In this document: positions 1-13,400 of the stretch, piece after piece
How positions within the stretch are numbered: the first letter of the stretch is position 1
Layout of the letters: each line of letters starts with the position of its first letter
Origin: Mansonella perstans
Lineage: Eukaryota > Nematoda > Chromadorea > Rhabditida > Onchocercidae
NCBI GenBank assembly: GCA_037074765.1
Contig: JBAMDO010000102.1
Coordinates: forward strand, 62,001-126,000
Length of the DNA: 64,000 bases
Direction: 5' to 3'
Position numbers and translations under genes: made by a program
The notes under the pieces: generated by a model
The model's input: only the letters and a program-made list of their open reading frames with translations
Database searches by the model: none
What the model was told of the DNA's origin: nothing

Positions 1-3000
1 CCGATAATCGTTAGGATTGGAATGTAGGATACTATGTTTCTATTACACTGCGATTTGCGCAAATGTGTCTGGATAAATCAGCATATTCAATTTCTTAAGT
101 GATTTGAAAATAAATTTTGTATTGCGGGTAGGTTGAAAATTTGTTAGAATTATCATCAAGCAAATTTATGTTTTTAATCGAAAAATTTCTTGAAAATCAG
201 GTCTTAGAGAAGCCAATTGTTAAAATTACGCTAGAAAGACAAATAAATCTCTTTACACATCCAATCAATGAGATATCTAGCGCACATTTAGATTCCTAAT
301 GAAATGTGAAGGGAAAGAAAGAGCTAAACAATTTCTGTAGGATAATTAACCGAATAATTTATTATTGTGGGTTTTTTATTATTAAAGAATCTACTGGCAA
401 AGCTTGTTCCAACAACCTCGAAAACGTAGGTAAGTGATGAAGGCTCATAGCATATTATCAGCACATCAAAGGTATCAATGCAATAAAATCCCCATTAATA
501 TAAATTATTTTTTGTAAATTATTTCGCAAATTTCCTGTCAGCTAAGCCATGTGCTGTAACTGGCTAAAATAAAACTCAGCATATTGCAGTTTACCAATTT
601 CAGTAAGAGAAATCAGGGTTTGATTACAGTTTGGATCCGTAATGGGTGATACATGAGATAGTGATAGATATTCGATCGATAGAGTTATAACTCCAACGAG
701 AGCCAATAAAACGAGCTGCAGTTACATATTTAACCAACGAATAGTTTCCAGCATCTGAATTACCACAGGTAGCTGTATCATAGCGAATACAGCTGGTGAA
801 TATTTGCTTTCTGTAATGATATTTGCAGAATCACAGAAAGCATCATAGAAAGTCACTCTATCTGTTATTTCATTTAAATTTTCTATGTCATATCAGTTTC
901 ATTGATAGGAACATTGACTGATGTATGAAATATATAACTATTCTTTAGGCACAATACGAAAATATGCAAGTAACAGAGGAAATATATTGAATGCAGTTGT
1001 AGAAGTTTGTTTTCAAAATTGGAAGTAATTCTAAATTCTCAATGAACAGTTTATTCGAGCGCTGTTTGAAAAAAAATACTTTTGAAATTTTAATTAAAAA
1101 AATTCACGGAAGTTAGCGAACTCATCAGATGACTCCAGGACCTTCATTTATCATGCCACTTATGTCATATAAGGCATTTTATTATTACTCTTTAATGTTA
1201 TTAAAGAAGCATCTCTTTTGCTAATTTTGAGACTGTTCATGACGGAATTTCACTTTACTTGTAGCTGATAAATGCTAGAATATGTTTAAAAAAAAGTAAC
1301 TATTTTGCTGTAAGCAATTAAACCAAGGCAGTTACAGCTTACCTAGATTCTACCGTATTTCTTCTTCAAAGCGTCGGTTATACGGATGGTACCAATGCGT
1401 TGCTACTTTTTTAAATAAATAAAACCATAACCATCTCCGATGCTTCCGTGACCACTGTTAAAGATTGCGAATATGATGTCGATGTTATCAAGTCGAGCTT
1501 TCAATGTTGTAACGTTCCATAATCTCTGTTTCGACAGATATTTTTTGTGTTGGATGCGCTCCTAATGTTCTGTTTGTTCTGATTCTTGGACAAATGTACC
1601 CGTGCTACTTGGCTGTTTCGTACTCTCTCTCTCACTATCTTCATTTCTCAGATACTATATAAATGACTGGAAAAAAGAATGAAATTTATCGAACTTGATG
1701 TATATGACATTTGAGTCAAATTTCTCAACAAATCGAAATATGACAGAAATCTTGATGAGCATTTGTTGATAGCATTTTCCATCTTTTCTATCTGAAAATT
1801 AATAAATTGAACAAATTTAATTAAATAATGCTAGCTTAACTAGCTAACTTCAAATACTTAATAATGATCATTTAATGATAGCAAATGCCTGTAAAACGAG
1901 TTATTGTCTTCCTGATAAACTTGAAAATGTGTATCTTTTGAAAGATACCGATTTCTGACATGCCGCAGATAATTATAATTATTTACAGGCACAAAAAATG
2001 CACTTGTTTTCAGTGACTCTTAATTAAAACAACCTATTAAATAGGTAGAACGCATGTATTAATTAATAAAACCGCCAAAGTAAACTCGGCGAATCGATCT
2101 ATTCACCTTAAATTACAAATAGAAACAAGTCATTAATTTGGTTGACAAAGGCGTTTTAGCTAATAAAATTTGGGTTATTTTGATAAGTAATGAATGTAAC
2201 AATGTTGCGTGAACGATTGTCCGAGTAGTCTTCAGGAAAAATGCCAGTTCAAATATTTTATCAGGAATCATTCTTTATTGCTTCATTGCGATCGTTGCAG
2301 ACATTACAACTTGTTAGTTTCACTGTTTTTGTAAAATATTTGAAGTGACCATTAAATCTCTTCATATTGATGTATCAAATTAAAATTTCTTAAATTCTTG
2401 CTTCACAGTCCTTTCTGAATTGTAGAAAAAACTGAATGATCAAAAACCTATTGTCCAATGACGATTTTTTGAAACCATTCCAATAAGATTTTTAAAACAT
2501 TTTTGAAAATGAAGATAGAAATCGTCATGATTTTTAAATTTACTCATCTTTTTAGTTGAGAAAATCTATTTGTTATCAAATCTTCTGAATGACTTAATGA
2601 ATGCGAGAGAAATTTTTGAAAAAAGATGAAATTTTACAATAAACGATGCGTAATAGGCATGCGAAATTTCTTGTCTCCAAAAGTTTTATCGATAAATATT
2701 AACAATTTCCAACTTTACTTTCTTATCACAGTAATAAAGTGTTTTATTACAAAAAGAAAAGTGATAGATTTTTGAAAAAAAGTCTGTCCATCATTTCTTC
2801 TCATATTCCTTTATCTTTTTTCATCTCCAATGAATGCAGAATAAATTAGCATAAAAATTAATTCCAAAGGCTGTAAATGGTCGACCAAACAAAATGATTG
2901 TGGAAAATCAGTTTGGAAACAAATCTTTTCTCCTTATTAAATGAGAAAACTGGACTTCGAGAAGACAGTAAACCTTATTCTATACGATCAAAATCATTTC

Positions 3001-4318
3001 TTTATTCTTTTACTCGTTCTCTTCCAGTTCCAATAATTGAAGCTCCAATCAATTAGTTCAAATAAGCGACAGATGCATATATTGGAAGAGATTCTCTACC
3101 ACTTGGCCATTTTTAGGTATCTAAACTCTCTCCCTGTTACCTTTTCATAGTTTCTCGTCGAGTTTTGGTCCGATTCGAGCTTTCAATAAGATAATGAAGA
3201 TTTTAGATAAGATATTAAAAAGTATATTTATATTCAAAAACATTAGGATAATGAAAAATTTCCTCTGAAAACAATAAATAAAGATTATGAAAAATTCATT
3301 GAGATTTTTAGCTTAAACAAGTAAATAAACATCGATGAAATTTAAAGATCAAAGGAAAGGATTGAACCAATGAGCTGATATACTTCTGGCATGCTATACA
3401 GATCGAAATGCTGTTGATAATATCAATGAAGATATAGGTATGAAAGATTTCAATTTGGAACGGGAAAAAAAAGAAAGACTCTCCTAATGCATAAAATGAA
3501 AGAAAGAGAGAGAAAGACGAGAAGAGATAAAGCTTTTATCAAAATATAAGGTAAGCCTTTGAAAAAAAAAGCGAACATATGTTGGCACTGGTGAATACTC
3601 CTTCAATAATTGATGATAGGATAATTCTGAATCTAGAAAGGGAAAAAATTCCGTGAATAAAGATTAAAATGCGATTCATTAGCATGAATGAAAACAAAAA
3701 GCAGCATTTAGCTTTATGGTACTTTTTGAAAGTTGCGCATAACATGTTGGCTTGTAACAAAGAAAAGCGTTAAAGATGAAAATTCGAATTTTCTTTTTTA
3801 ATTACAAAAGTTTGAGAGTGCCTCAAAAACTTTTCATAACATTAGTTTTAACTGCATTATATATACATTTCAAAATTGTTGCTTTATTGAATTAGCTTTT
3901 TTGAAAATCTTTTAAACTTAGTCATATTCTCGAAGCAAAATTGAAATAGTTGTATTTCTCAAAATAAAAAGAAATTTAAATTATGCAAATTTCTTCTATA
4001 TTCCAGCAAGCATTTGTTTTTTTTTTGTGCTGAATGAATTCAGTTTAGGTCTTATTTTTAAATTTTATTCAAAGAAGTGGTTGGTAGCTTTCAATGCCCC
4101 CACTAAATTCAACCTCATTACCAACAGGTGTGAAAAACTATGTGTGACATCCTATATGATAAATGATAGGTTTATGTGATAAATGATTTTTTCACATTAG
4201 CTTTACTTTTATAAAGAATATTACTTTTGTTTCATTTCATAAATCTTTCTACAAAAAAATTACAAGAAGTCCTCCAATTTGAAAATTTTCTGAATTTCAC
4301 TTCTAATTCTCAACCGAA
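1..4318. other. AT-rich stretch with no supportable gene
   Basis: I found no run of open frame with matching splice signals or recognisable protein similarity on either strand. A good-looking donor (acgtag/gtaagt near 405) and a short open stretch on the minus strand near 1340-1430 were seen, but neither links to other exons in a consistent phase. The stretch is best treated as intergenic, or as introns or UTR of a gene lying mostly outside the window. Confidence 0.5.
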
Positions 4319-5682
4319 ATGAAAAATAATAGTGATGTGATTGAGAATGGCTTACTGTTTCAAGAAAAAAGGACATCGGTAACATTACCCCTACAACAAT
4401 CCGAACGTGAGTTTAATTTAGCTGTAATAGCAGTGGTGTATCGCTTGATTAATTGTTTGAGCTCAATACTTTGATTTATCCGTTTTTTCTGCTAAAAAAT
4501 AGCTTTTAATTGCGCTTGTAAGAATAATTAATTTAGCTTTGCAATTCAAGCTGATTACTTTGAAGCAGTCATAAGTCGGTATTTTCAATTATTTCACCAT
4601 TTATTATAACAAAATAACTGATGCATTCTCATTATCCAAGGAAAATAAGCTCGCAAAATAATGCAAACATATCTTCAAATCAAATCCAACTTAAAGAGTT
4701 TTTCCTATCTAAGTTAATGAATAAGGAAATTTATGGATAAAACTTATTGAATGATTGATTTCATAGGGAATTGAATTTATTGACTGAATATTGATGAACA
4801 TTTTAGTATCAGTAAATATTCCAATACTGACAACCAAAACGTTAGTACCAAGGAATATTACAACATTGATGACCATAACGTTATCTATGAAGGTGTTTAT
4901 TTATTTCTTAAGTTAATCATAATGAATATCACTTCACGGCTTAAAGTTTAACTGTTATCGTTAGAGAACATAATTAAACCATTGTTTCGAATATCATAAA
5001 TAATTAATTCAGGACTGCTGATAATCACTTCCAGGTATCCCAAACGAAATTGCAACAAAGTTGGTGTTAATGTTAATGGGCTTTATATTTACGCTAATCT
5101 TTTTATGCTTGTTTTGTATAATTATCATATATATTTATTACAAAGAAAAAGATGAACAACTCTTTGCGGATAATAAAGATGGACAAACGAAAGTTGACAA
5201 AGGTAAAATGAGAAGGTTGTATAAAAACTTATAACATCTTTATTGTTTGAAATACGAATAATTCGAAAAGTTTTGCATAAATTGTACGGGAAATTTTACT
5301 TCAAGAAAACTGATTAACCAGCAAATGTCAAGTAAAATATCAATTCCAGCCTATTCTCCATATATCATAAGTCCGGAGCAGAAATTTACTCAACAACTGC
5401 TGGCTGCTGAGGTAATAAGAAAGGAAAGAATTTACTGAGCCAAGAATTCGAACAAATTATTTGACTGCACTTTTCGTTTCTAAAAGTTTGTTAATATTTA
5501 ATACAAAAGTAAAATATTCACAGACGGTAACATCTATCGAATGTTCGGTGAATGATATCGCTGAGTTAATACAATATATAGCTTTGTATGGTGATTTCTC
5601 AGAAGATGAAATTTACCAAACACCGCAATTCCTCATCCGTTTGGTTGCACGTGGTAAAACTAAATTCGATAAGAATGGTTAG
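4319..5682 (+). CDS. Small single-pass membrane protein, four exons, unknown family
   Basis: I do not recognise this family. A consistent model is 4319-4406, 5035-5202, 5350-5411 and 5524-5682, with phases 1, 1, 0 and the stop TAG at 5680-5682. Acceptors are CTTCCAG, ATTCCAG and ATTCACAG; donors are GTGAGT, GTAAAA and GTAATA. The product is about 158 residues: a roughly 35-residue polar N-terminus without signal peptide, one hydrophobic segment of about 25 residues (starting LVLMLMGFIFTLIF, ending in IYIYYK), then a polar tail with an acidic C-terminal part (DFSEDEIYQ). The layout suggests a single-pass membrane protein with unknown partner. The last exon lies inside a longer open frame from 5461, which lends it support. 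It resembles the next gene downstream in size and layout, but I see no convincing sequence similarity between them. The start is the first ATG in exon 1. Confidence 0.55.
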
Positions 5683-8449
5683 TACCGCCTTTGTAATCCT
5701 TTTATAGCATCAACAAATGATCGTTTATTATCATAATAATATTTTCGACTATATCAGAAGTGATATTTGAACAATCATTAATTCTTCCAATATTTTTGGT
5801 TCAGCAATTACAACTTTTTTATTACAAATTTTACTAGAGTAATGGTATAGATTTGATTTATCGGTTTTCTAATTCGTATCAAAATTCTATGACAAAATAT
5901 AGTTTTATTGTACTTCTCAATGCACAACGGAAATTACAGATTCTAAAAGTAATCGAGAAATGGCACTGAAATCAGAGCCAAAATTGGGTTTGCGTAATGA
6001 AAGACAGGTCAGTTTCTTCCATGCTACAGTGCTCGTGGCCAGAGAAAGATTATAAAATGTTAGAGACAATCTCTTCCTCATAAAAATATTACTTTCAGAC
6101 TTCAAACGCAATCAAGAAGCTATCAAAGTAAAGCTGTTTAATTTGGGCATCATTTAAAGCTGTTTAATCTTTCCCCTTCTAATTTTTTGCATAAGTTTCA
6201 CTTCATTTAATACACTTTGAGGAATTGAAAAATTTTTGAATTCACAGAACAAGCAAGCTTATGCTTCTCATTGATTATAAGCAAATTTTTCTTGTAAAAA
6301 TATTCAATTTTAATTTTTATTTGCAGCACAATCCGGCAGCACGACACTTCATTTTCTAAAACAGGTCTGTTTTTAACAGTTTTAAAATTTTCTTGCGAAA
6401 TTATTTTATCAAATTGCAGTTTGTAAGGCAAGAAAGTTATATCGACAGACTACATTTCACAAATCTATAAATATTTGTCTGTGATTAAAGGAAAAAAAGT
6501 TCGCAGAAAACAACAATCTATTAGAATGGAACATGGCAACGAAGTGAAACGAGGCTCAAAAAAATTCAGTTATAAGGTGAATTATCAAAGCTGAAAAGTG
6601 CTGCTTGCAATGATTTGGTGAGAATGGAACTGGAGTGAGAAAATTTCGTGACTGTTTTACAAAATCTGTTGTAAATTGGATCAGAAGCAATGAAAATTGA
6701 GAAATTAAGTATTCCAATCCGTAAGGAAAATTTTAAGAATCGACTTTATTAAGTTAACAATTAATGAAATTGAATTGCTTGTATGGAATAATATAAACTT
6801 CAGAGGAGAGGCAGAAGAAAGAAGAATGTGAAGAAAAAAATCTCAGAGTTCGTATTCAATTTCATATTTATAGACATCGATTGATTCCACTTTCTTCAGT
6901 GCTGAAGAATAATCAAACATTTTGTATTTGCCGACAATGGCTATTTAATTCAAATTTTATAACTGAAGTCTTCATTGCGTAAGAATTAATTTGTTGCAGG
7001 TCAAAACGGCATCGCCATGCAGTTGAAGCATCGCCAAATGCCCACAAAAAATTGCTAAATAAAAGTTCTTTAGTTTTCTATCTCTTTTTGTATGATTTGC
7101 GTGACGTCGCGAAGTCAATAATATTTTATGCAATTAATTAATTGAAAACTAATTTTTAAAAAATAAATCCAGTTGCATTTCAAATCTGCAGGACTACGAA
7201 ATAATTAGTCGAAAAGATTAAGGAAGGACCGTCATAGAAGAGAAACCAATAATCATTTTAACACTTGGTTTTACGAATTTTTACGGCAATAATCAATTCA
7301 TCAGTTTTTTATGAAATTAATACTTGATGGAATAAAAATTTTGCTTTTTTTAGATAAATCAAAGGAGAAAAGGAAGAAAGAAAAGAGTTTGAAAGAAAGT
7401 CAACGTCGCAAGAAATATGAATTCTACTGAGCATTTTGTGATCTTCATTCCAGGAATATCATTGTTTGTGCGTGAAATATGTTCGCAAAAATTGTTACGC
7501 AAAATAAAATCTTCCTGATAGAAGGAAGTTTCGATGCGGATTTATCGTTATTTTTATTAGTTAGATCAGCATGAGAAGAAAGCGAGAAGAAAATTGTTGA
7601 GAAATTGTTCTGAACTTCATTTTCAACACTTGTTCCTTTACTTCTCTTTCTCTTTATCTTAAATATTTTATGGAGCAGAATATCGGAGCGAAAATTTTAA
7701 AGTAATTCAATTTGCTACGATGGACCATAACATTAGCAAAAACAATTGATAAATTGTTTTTTACAAAATTGAAATTCCAAATTCTCTATTTTTCATTTGA
7801 ATCATCAAGTTGCAGTCTTCTTTTTCAGAATGTTTGAAAAATCCTAGCCAACTGATCACAGTTTGTTTTAATTTGCAAAAATACTAGAACCATTGATTGA
7901 TAAGTGAGCACACGATGTGTTTCGTTGATAGAAGACCGAGATATAAAATATTAACCAATGCATCAACAAAACCAAGGCAAAAATCAATAGCAATAATAAA
8001 AATTACCTCATTCTACTCATTTTTATTAATGCAGAGTAGAAGTTTCAGGCTCGTATCAATTGATGCCTTCTATTTGACTTAAATTTGCTCGACTGGAGAC
8101 TAAAGTAAGGATTGAGTATGTCCTTGAATGATACCGCTAAACCAAACTCACAAATCAATTTGCAAAGAATTTTGATTGTATTTTTCGTGAAATCAATCAG
8201 AAATAAAAATCTGCTTTTGTCTCTTGCAGTAATAGGCTTTCTCTGTCAAGAAACGATTGAATTCGGAAAGAATTGCAAATGAAAATGTAAAATCTCAAAT
8301 ATTAAATTATGCATGAAAATGCAAAGAAAAATAGTGCCAAATTTGCATATATAACAAATTATAAAATGATTGAAAATCATTTCGCAAAAATAATCATTTA
8401 TTTGCTTTTGTGTGATATTCCAAAAATTTCATCACTGAAAGATTAGAAG
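5683..8449. other. Intergenic stretch, nothing recognised
   Basis: Only short open frames without consistent splice partners were seen here, for example one near 7897-8082. No RNA gene, repeat array or recognisable protein fragment was found. It separates two small membrane-protein genes on the same strand. Confidence 0.5.
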
Positions 8450-9254
8450 ATGTCTGATAAGGAATTCTTGGAAAGCGAAACGAGAGAAGGCGCATGTCCC
8501 AATTATTTATGGTACTTTGTAGGTAGTTTTGGTCTCACAGCGATCATCATTTTGTTTCTGATCGCTTATTTGATCATGTATTCCGATCATATTATGTGGG
8601 CATTACGGCGAAATCCGAAACCGGTTAGGTTTAATAATTTAAAGTAGAGGTTAATTAAATTTTGATTTATGATCTCCAGTACAACGAATCGTTACACTAT
8701 TTATTTCAGTCCATAAAGAAGAGAAAAAGCAAAGGTGGATCAGACACAAAGGGAAGTGAGTATTTGCTTCTAATATACTTGGGAATCAAAACATATTCCT
8801 TACTGATATTTTAATGAATTGTATTACGAACACCATAAGCAAATTTTTAAAATCTATTTGTTTTATTGCAGCAAGTCAAACGGAGGTAAGCCAAAACGTG
8901 AGTACACAAAACTTACCGGATGTGACAACATAATTATTTCATTTGAGAGAAAATTTATCTCAAGTTCGCGTAATACATATTTTGATACTGTTATGTTATG
9001 ATAATTATATCGTAAAACTTTTAATTTGTTGTTATTGAATTATTATTTTTAATAGTAATAAAATTTTGATTGTGCACTCACATTTATAAAAATTGAAGGT
9101 ACAGCAACCGTATAGTTGACAGGACTATCCTATAACTGATTTAATAGCGATTGATGAAAAACAAACTATGACGCGGTACATGGAATTAGTTTTGGGAAAA
9201 GAAATTTTCGATTTGAAGAAAGATAAAGTGAGAAAATGTTGGAAGATTAATTAA
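8450..9254 (+). CDS. Small single-pass membrane protein, four exons, unknown family
   Basis: The model is 8450-8623, 8710-8755, 8872-8885 and 9123-9254, with phases 0, 1, 0 and stop TAA at 9252-9254. Acceptors are TTTCAG, TTGCAG and TTGACAG. Exon 3 is a 14-nt micro-exon and the first donor is an unusual GTTAGG, so the middle of the model is the weakest part. Without splicing at 8624, exon 1 runs on to a stop at 8645-8647 (65 residues), which could be a retained-intron form. The product is about 121 residues: short acidic N-terminus, a Tyr-Trp-rich entry into one membrane helix (FGLTAIIILFLIAYLIM), a basic stretch (KKRKSKGG) expected on the cytoplasmic side, and a charged tail ending in lysines. 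No signal peptide is evident. Function and family are unknown. Its layout parallels the gene at 4319-5682. Confidence 0.5.
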
Positions 9255-10124
9255 TTTCCTTCGAAATGATTCATAGATCCTTAATTCATAAATCGGTTTA
9301 CTTTTTTAAGATTGGTTTACTTCGTTGATTCCTATTCTTTATTCTTGCACTAGAACTTCTTGGCTTTTTTGAATTTGAAATAGTATTTAATTATTTGCAT
9401 TTTATTGACTCTCTAGATGAGTCTCATCAAGCAATGCTACCAACGTAATAGAGCATTTCAAGGCATTTTTTAAGATTATCTTTAAAATTGCAGTGATCAA
9501 ATTCAAATGAAAAGTGGGGGCAAAGTGATGTCAGCAAAGCGATCGTTAAGATCGATGTCACACAAATCTGAAGAACTTGAAAAGAAAAAAAACAGATATC
9601 ACGTTGATATCTCTTAAATAATAGCCGCAGCACTTCCCATTGTTCATTGTTTGTATGTAGGCTAATTATAACGCCAATAAGAAAAATTTTGCGTTTCACT
9701 GATTGTTCATAACTGTTTTTTCTGTACAAAAAAATGCTAAGTCAATCTTGACAATTTCAGTTTCTCAGTTGAAACTCACTCTACGTGCTTCAAAAGCATC
9801 CTGAGGAAAACTTAAGAAACAAATAGGAGAAATAAAACATCCGGAATTTAAAACTTTATTAAGTGATCATATTATTGGAAAACTTCGATTTCACGAGAAA
9901 ATCTTGATATCTTCTGTAAATGAAAAATAACAAGATATTATTCTTCAAACATTTATTGATGCGATATCGAAAATAAATGTTTTCACTTCATTAATTACAT
10001 GAGATATTATTATCGCAGCATTTTTCAGAAATTCCGATCAAAATAAATTATAAGAAAAATGTTTAAAATCTATCCTGACATTAACATTCAATTAAAAGTA
10101 CTATAATTTAAAGTGATTTTTTCA
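9255..10124. other. Intergenic stretch between converging genes
   Basis: This stretch lies between the 3' end of the + strand membrane-protein gene and the 3' end of the minus-strand secreted-protein gene. A 100-codon minus-strand open frame (9427-9729) has no recognisable features. A reverse-complement AATAAA at 9952-9957 could serve the minus-strand gene. Confidence 0.45.
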
Positions 10125-10478
10125 TTAAAAGGTTCTTTCCTTCTGACTTCCACTGCCTTTTGAAATTTTTGCAAATTTTTCAACCATCTTACGCTGTAGC
10201 AATGCTTGCATCACACGCATATTCGGTACCTTGACCGCTGATCTTACCGGAACCTCTACGTTGAGATTTTCGTGCGTGAACAAGTCATCACTATCTCCAA
10301 TATCTGCAGACTCATCTTCTTGAGAACCCGCTTTTCCTGCATCAGATTCTGCTGCAACCGTTATTTTCATCCCATTTGTTTCATTCTGTGCTTGGTTCGG
10401 AACTTCTGTTTCCATGACGACAGCAGGCAGCAGTGACACTACAAGGAAAAACCAAATTCGAAATTCTCTTTCACCCAT
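10125..10478 (-). CDS. Small secreted protein, signal peptide, unknown family
   Basis: This is a single-exon gene of 117 residues. It starts MGEREFRIWFFLVVSLLPAV, a typical signal peptide with charged N-terminus and a hydrophobic core, probably cleaved near residues 20-24. The mature part is acidic and Ser/Asp-rich (DESADIGDSDD around residues 57-67), followed by a basic, amphipathic C-terminal third (LLQRKMVEKFAKISK). There is no cysteine in the mature part and no obvious dibasic-flanked repeated neuropeptide. I chose the ATG at 10478 rather than one six codons upstream, because a strong acceptor (GATTTCAG) lies between them at 10485-10486; the upstream ATG would be removed by trans-splicing. 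It looks nematode-specific, perhaps an excretory-secretory protein; the function is unknown. Confidence 0.6.
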   Translation of the reverse strand: MGEREFRIWFFLVVSLLPAVVMETEVPNQAQNETNGMKITVAAESDAGKAGSQEDESADIGDSDDLFTHENLNVEVPVRSAVKVPNMRVMQALLQRKMVEKFAKISKGSGSQKERTF

Positions 10479-13400
10479 TTTCTTCTGAAATCGCAAAAAA
10501 AAAACAGTCTACGATTCCGCCTCAATATAATGAATCAATGGACTGCGATCAACCGTCTGCTTTAAGTCAAAAATGACAGTGAAGGAGAATTCAGAAAAAG
10601 TAGTTCTTTTAATTCATTACTTTTAGTTCATGAAAAGCCAAATACCTGTTATGAAAATTTATTGTTACCATTGATTGATTTTTTTGACTGAACCAATGAA
10701 GAAGATATGCTAATTTATTCAGTTTAAATGCAACACAAAATAGACTTTTTATCTATTATTGCATAAACATTTATCTTCAAACATCTTTAAGGTATCAGAA
10801 TTTTGCTGCAACTTAATTTCAAAATAGTTAAGAAGAAATCAACAATATCCGATTTCTTTTCTCCAGCTGCTTATTCTTAAAAAGATATGGCTAATCTGTT
10901 GTTATGGAATTACACATAGAATTAGCGTGATGTCGAAAAAAAAATTTATCTTAAAATGGGAAGGGAAATTAATCCTTCGATGAAAGGATTATGGAGGTGT
11001 TGAAATACAGAAGAGAATTTTGTGTCCAGCCTAGACGTGAAATTCGAAAAAAAGTTTGTTAGGCATAACTGATGAACTGATCACTGACGTGGGAATGGTG
11101 TTAAAATAGCGAAATCAATTAACGCAAATAGTAAGAAGAGAAAGGGTTCAGCTCAAATAATTTGTTGCTTTGGGATTCATCAGTCGGAGATCAAAATAAC
11201 TTCTCCCACTGAAATATGTACTCATGATTCTGTAGTTAATTTGTTGTGTTTTTAACGTTTCAGTTTCAGATCAAGCATGGGTTACTGTGTAGCAATGAAC
11301 AAAGCCTCTTCTGATAAAGGAATATGAAAGAATGGTCAAGGAATGAATGATCAGTGGACTTTTGGAATTTGACTTTTATTTCTTGAATACGATACAATCA
11401 ATTTATTTCATTCATTTCATTGTGTATTTTATTTTTCAGTCAATATATTGCGAAAAAGTAGAAAGCTGAAAATGACAACATTGATACTTCAAGTACAACA
11501 AAAAATACTTCGCCGTTTGAGCATTAGTTTAAAAGGCATATTTGTTCATTATCATCAATCAGTGTGAAAATAAATTACAAAGCTGATTGCAGACGAATGG
11601 CAAGTTCTTGGATAAAGTGAAATTTTAATTATTTTTCAATTTTTCGCACTCTGACTTCTCATTTGTCCGATTTAGATTTCACTTCTAAAAACTGAAATAT
11701 CTGGTAGTTTGCACCAGTAATTTAGAAAAATGTAATTTCAACGATATTGATATGAGTGATGCTGACTAAAATCAAAAATACATCTCCAATAATAATTAAA
11801 TATCCTACAAATGCGATGAGCAAAATGATAATCAAAAGGGAGATCATAATGATTCCTGATGGATACTAAGTATTTGAAAGCTTTCTGAGATTTGAAGTGT
11901 TCTAAAAAGTTTTAGGTTATTGTGCTCCTTCCATACAAGACTTACTGAATCAATTTGTAAATGAAGGCTTAGATATAAAGTAGTAAACTAAATTTGCTTT
12001 CAATCTTCCTTTTGTTTTCCTGCTTTTTTAATTTCGTTTTTTCGTGATCATTGTGCCATGTCGGCGATATTGAAATTCAAAGGCACGTCCAATATTTTCA
12101 AGTTTGCTTTAAATTGAAAAATTTTCTGGAAATCCAAGGTTGGTTTCCTGAATTCTTTAGATAGTACTAATAGTTATACTGTGTTGTTGATTCAGGATTA
12201 AAATAGGACTATTTTGAAAATTGGATGTTTTTTAAGAAAAAACTTCTGGAACAAATACAGAAACGAATGATAATATTGTCTTAGTCTCTTTTTCTGATTT
12301 GGCTTTCTGAAAAAAACTAAAGTAAATTAGTTGAAACACCAATTTATGCTACTAATCTGTTAACCTCTAGTAATTAAATTTTTGATGATCAAGAAAACAC
12401 AAGTTTGAGCCAGTTGATTTAAGTTATTTCAATAAAATAATTTCAAAAAGCAGTAATAACCTTTTGTCTATCTTTATCACTTATCGATATTGCTGTTGCT
12501 GACGTTTTTAACTTTTTGATTTCAACTTTTTGCAGCTATTTGTTTCGAATGTCGCAATGAATTTGCCACTAACTTGAAAAGTGAAAAAGATCAGTCTAGA
12601 GCTGAGAAATGTAGCAAAAAGGAAATAAAACTAGATGGTAGAATTTTCAGAAACCTGATAGTACAAAATCATTTTCATAATTTTCCGACGAAGTATTGAT
12701 TAATGAACCAATTTTAATTGCTGCGACTAACCAGTAATTTATTACCATTGTAAATGTGAGTAGTGCTAAAGTTTTTTTCTGAGACTGAAAGTTTAAGCTA
12801 GGTTGAAATAAAAGTGACAAGCCTTTAGAATAAAAAGTGCCGAAAATTGAAATGAATCAGGAAATCAAGGGATCAAACAGTTATTCTTGAAACAGCAGAT
12901 AATAAGAACAAGAAATGAACAAAATAGGAGAACTAATCCTTCAAAAAATTGTGATAATGAAAGTGAAACGGAAACAAATTTTAAATGATAGCCATGGAAA
13001 CTAGTAAACCTCCCCAGTAGAAAGACTCAAAGCGCTCTTTTTCTCCTATTTGTTCTTTTCTACTGACTAAAAAGTTTCATTTTTTTTTCTGTTTAAATAA
13101 TTACTGATCAACGTTACTCATCTAACAGTTTTATGAAGCTCGGTTAATCCATTAACGTTGAATTTATCAAAATTCAGTTTATTATCATTTATGACTTATT
13201 CGCATAATTAAACAGCAAACTTTAAGAACTTGTCATTAAGCATCATTTTAATGCATACTTTCAAGTTGTTAATATACTTAATGAATTACTTAACTCAATA
13301 AAACTTCAACTTTGTATTCTAACCGCTCATCCTTCTTATATTTATCTTGTCGAGAAAATTGATGTAAAGAAACTCCTAGTTCCAATTTGCCGCTGCGAAT

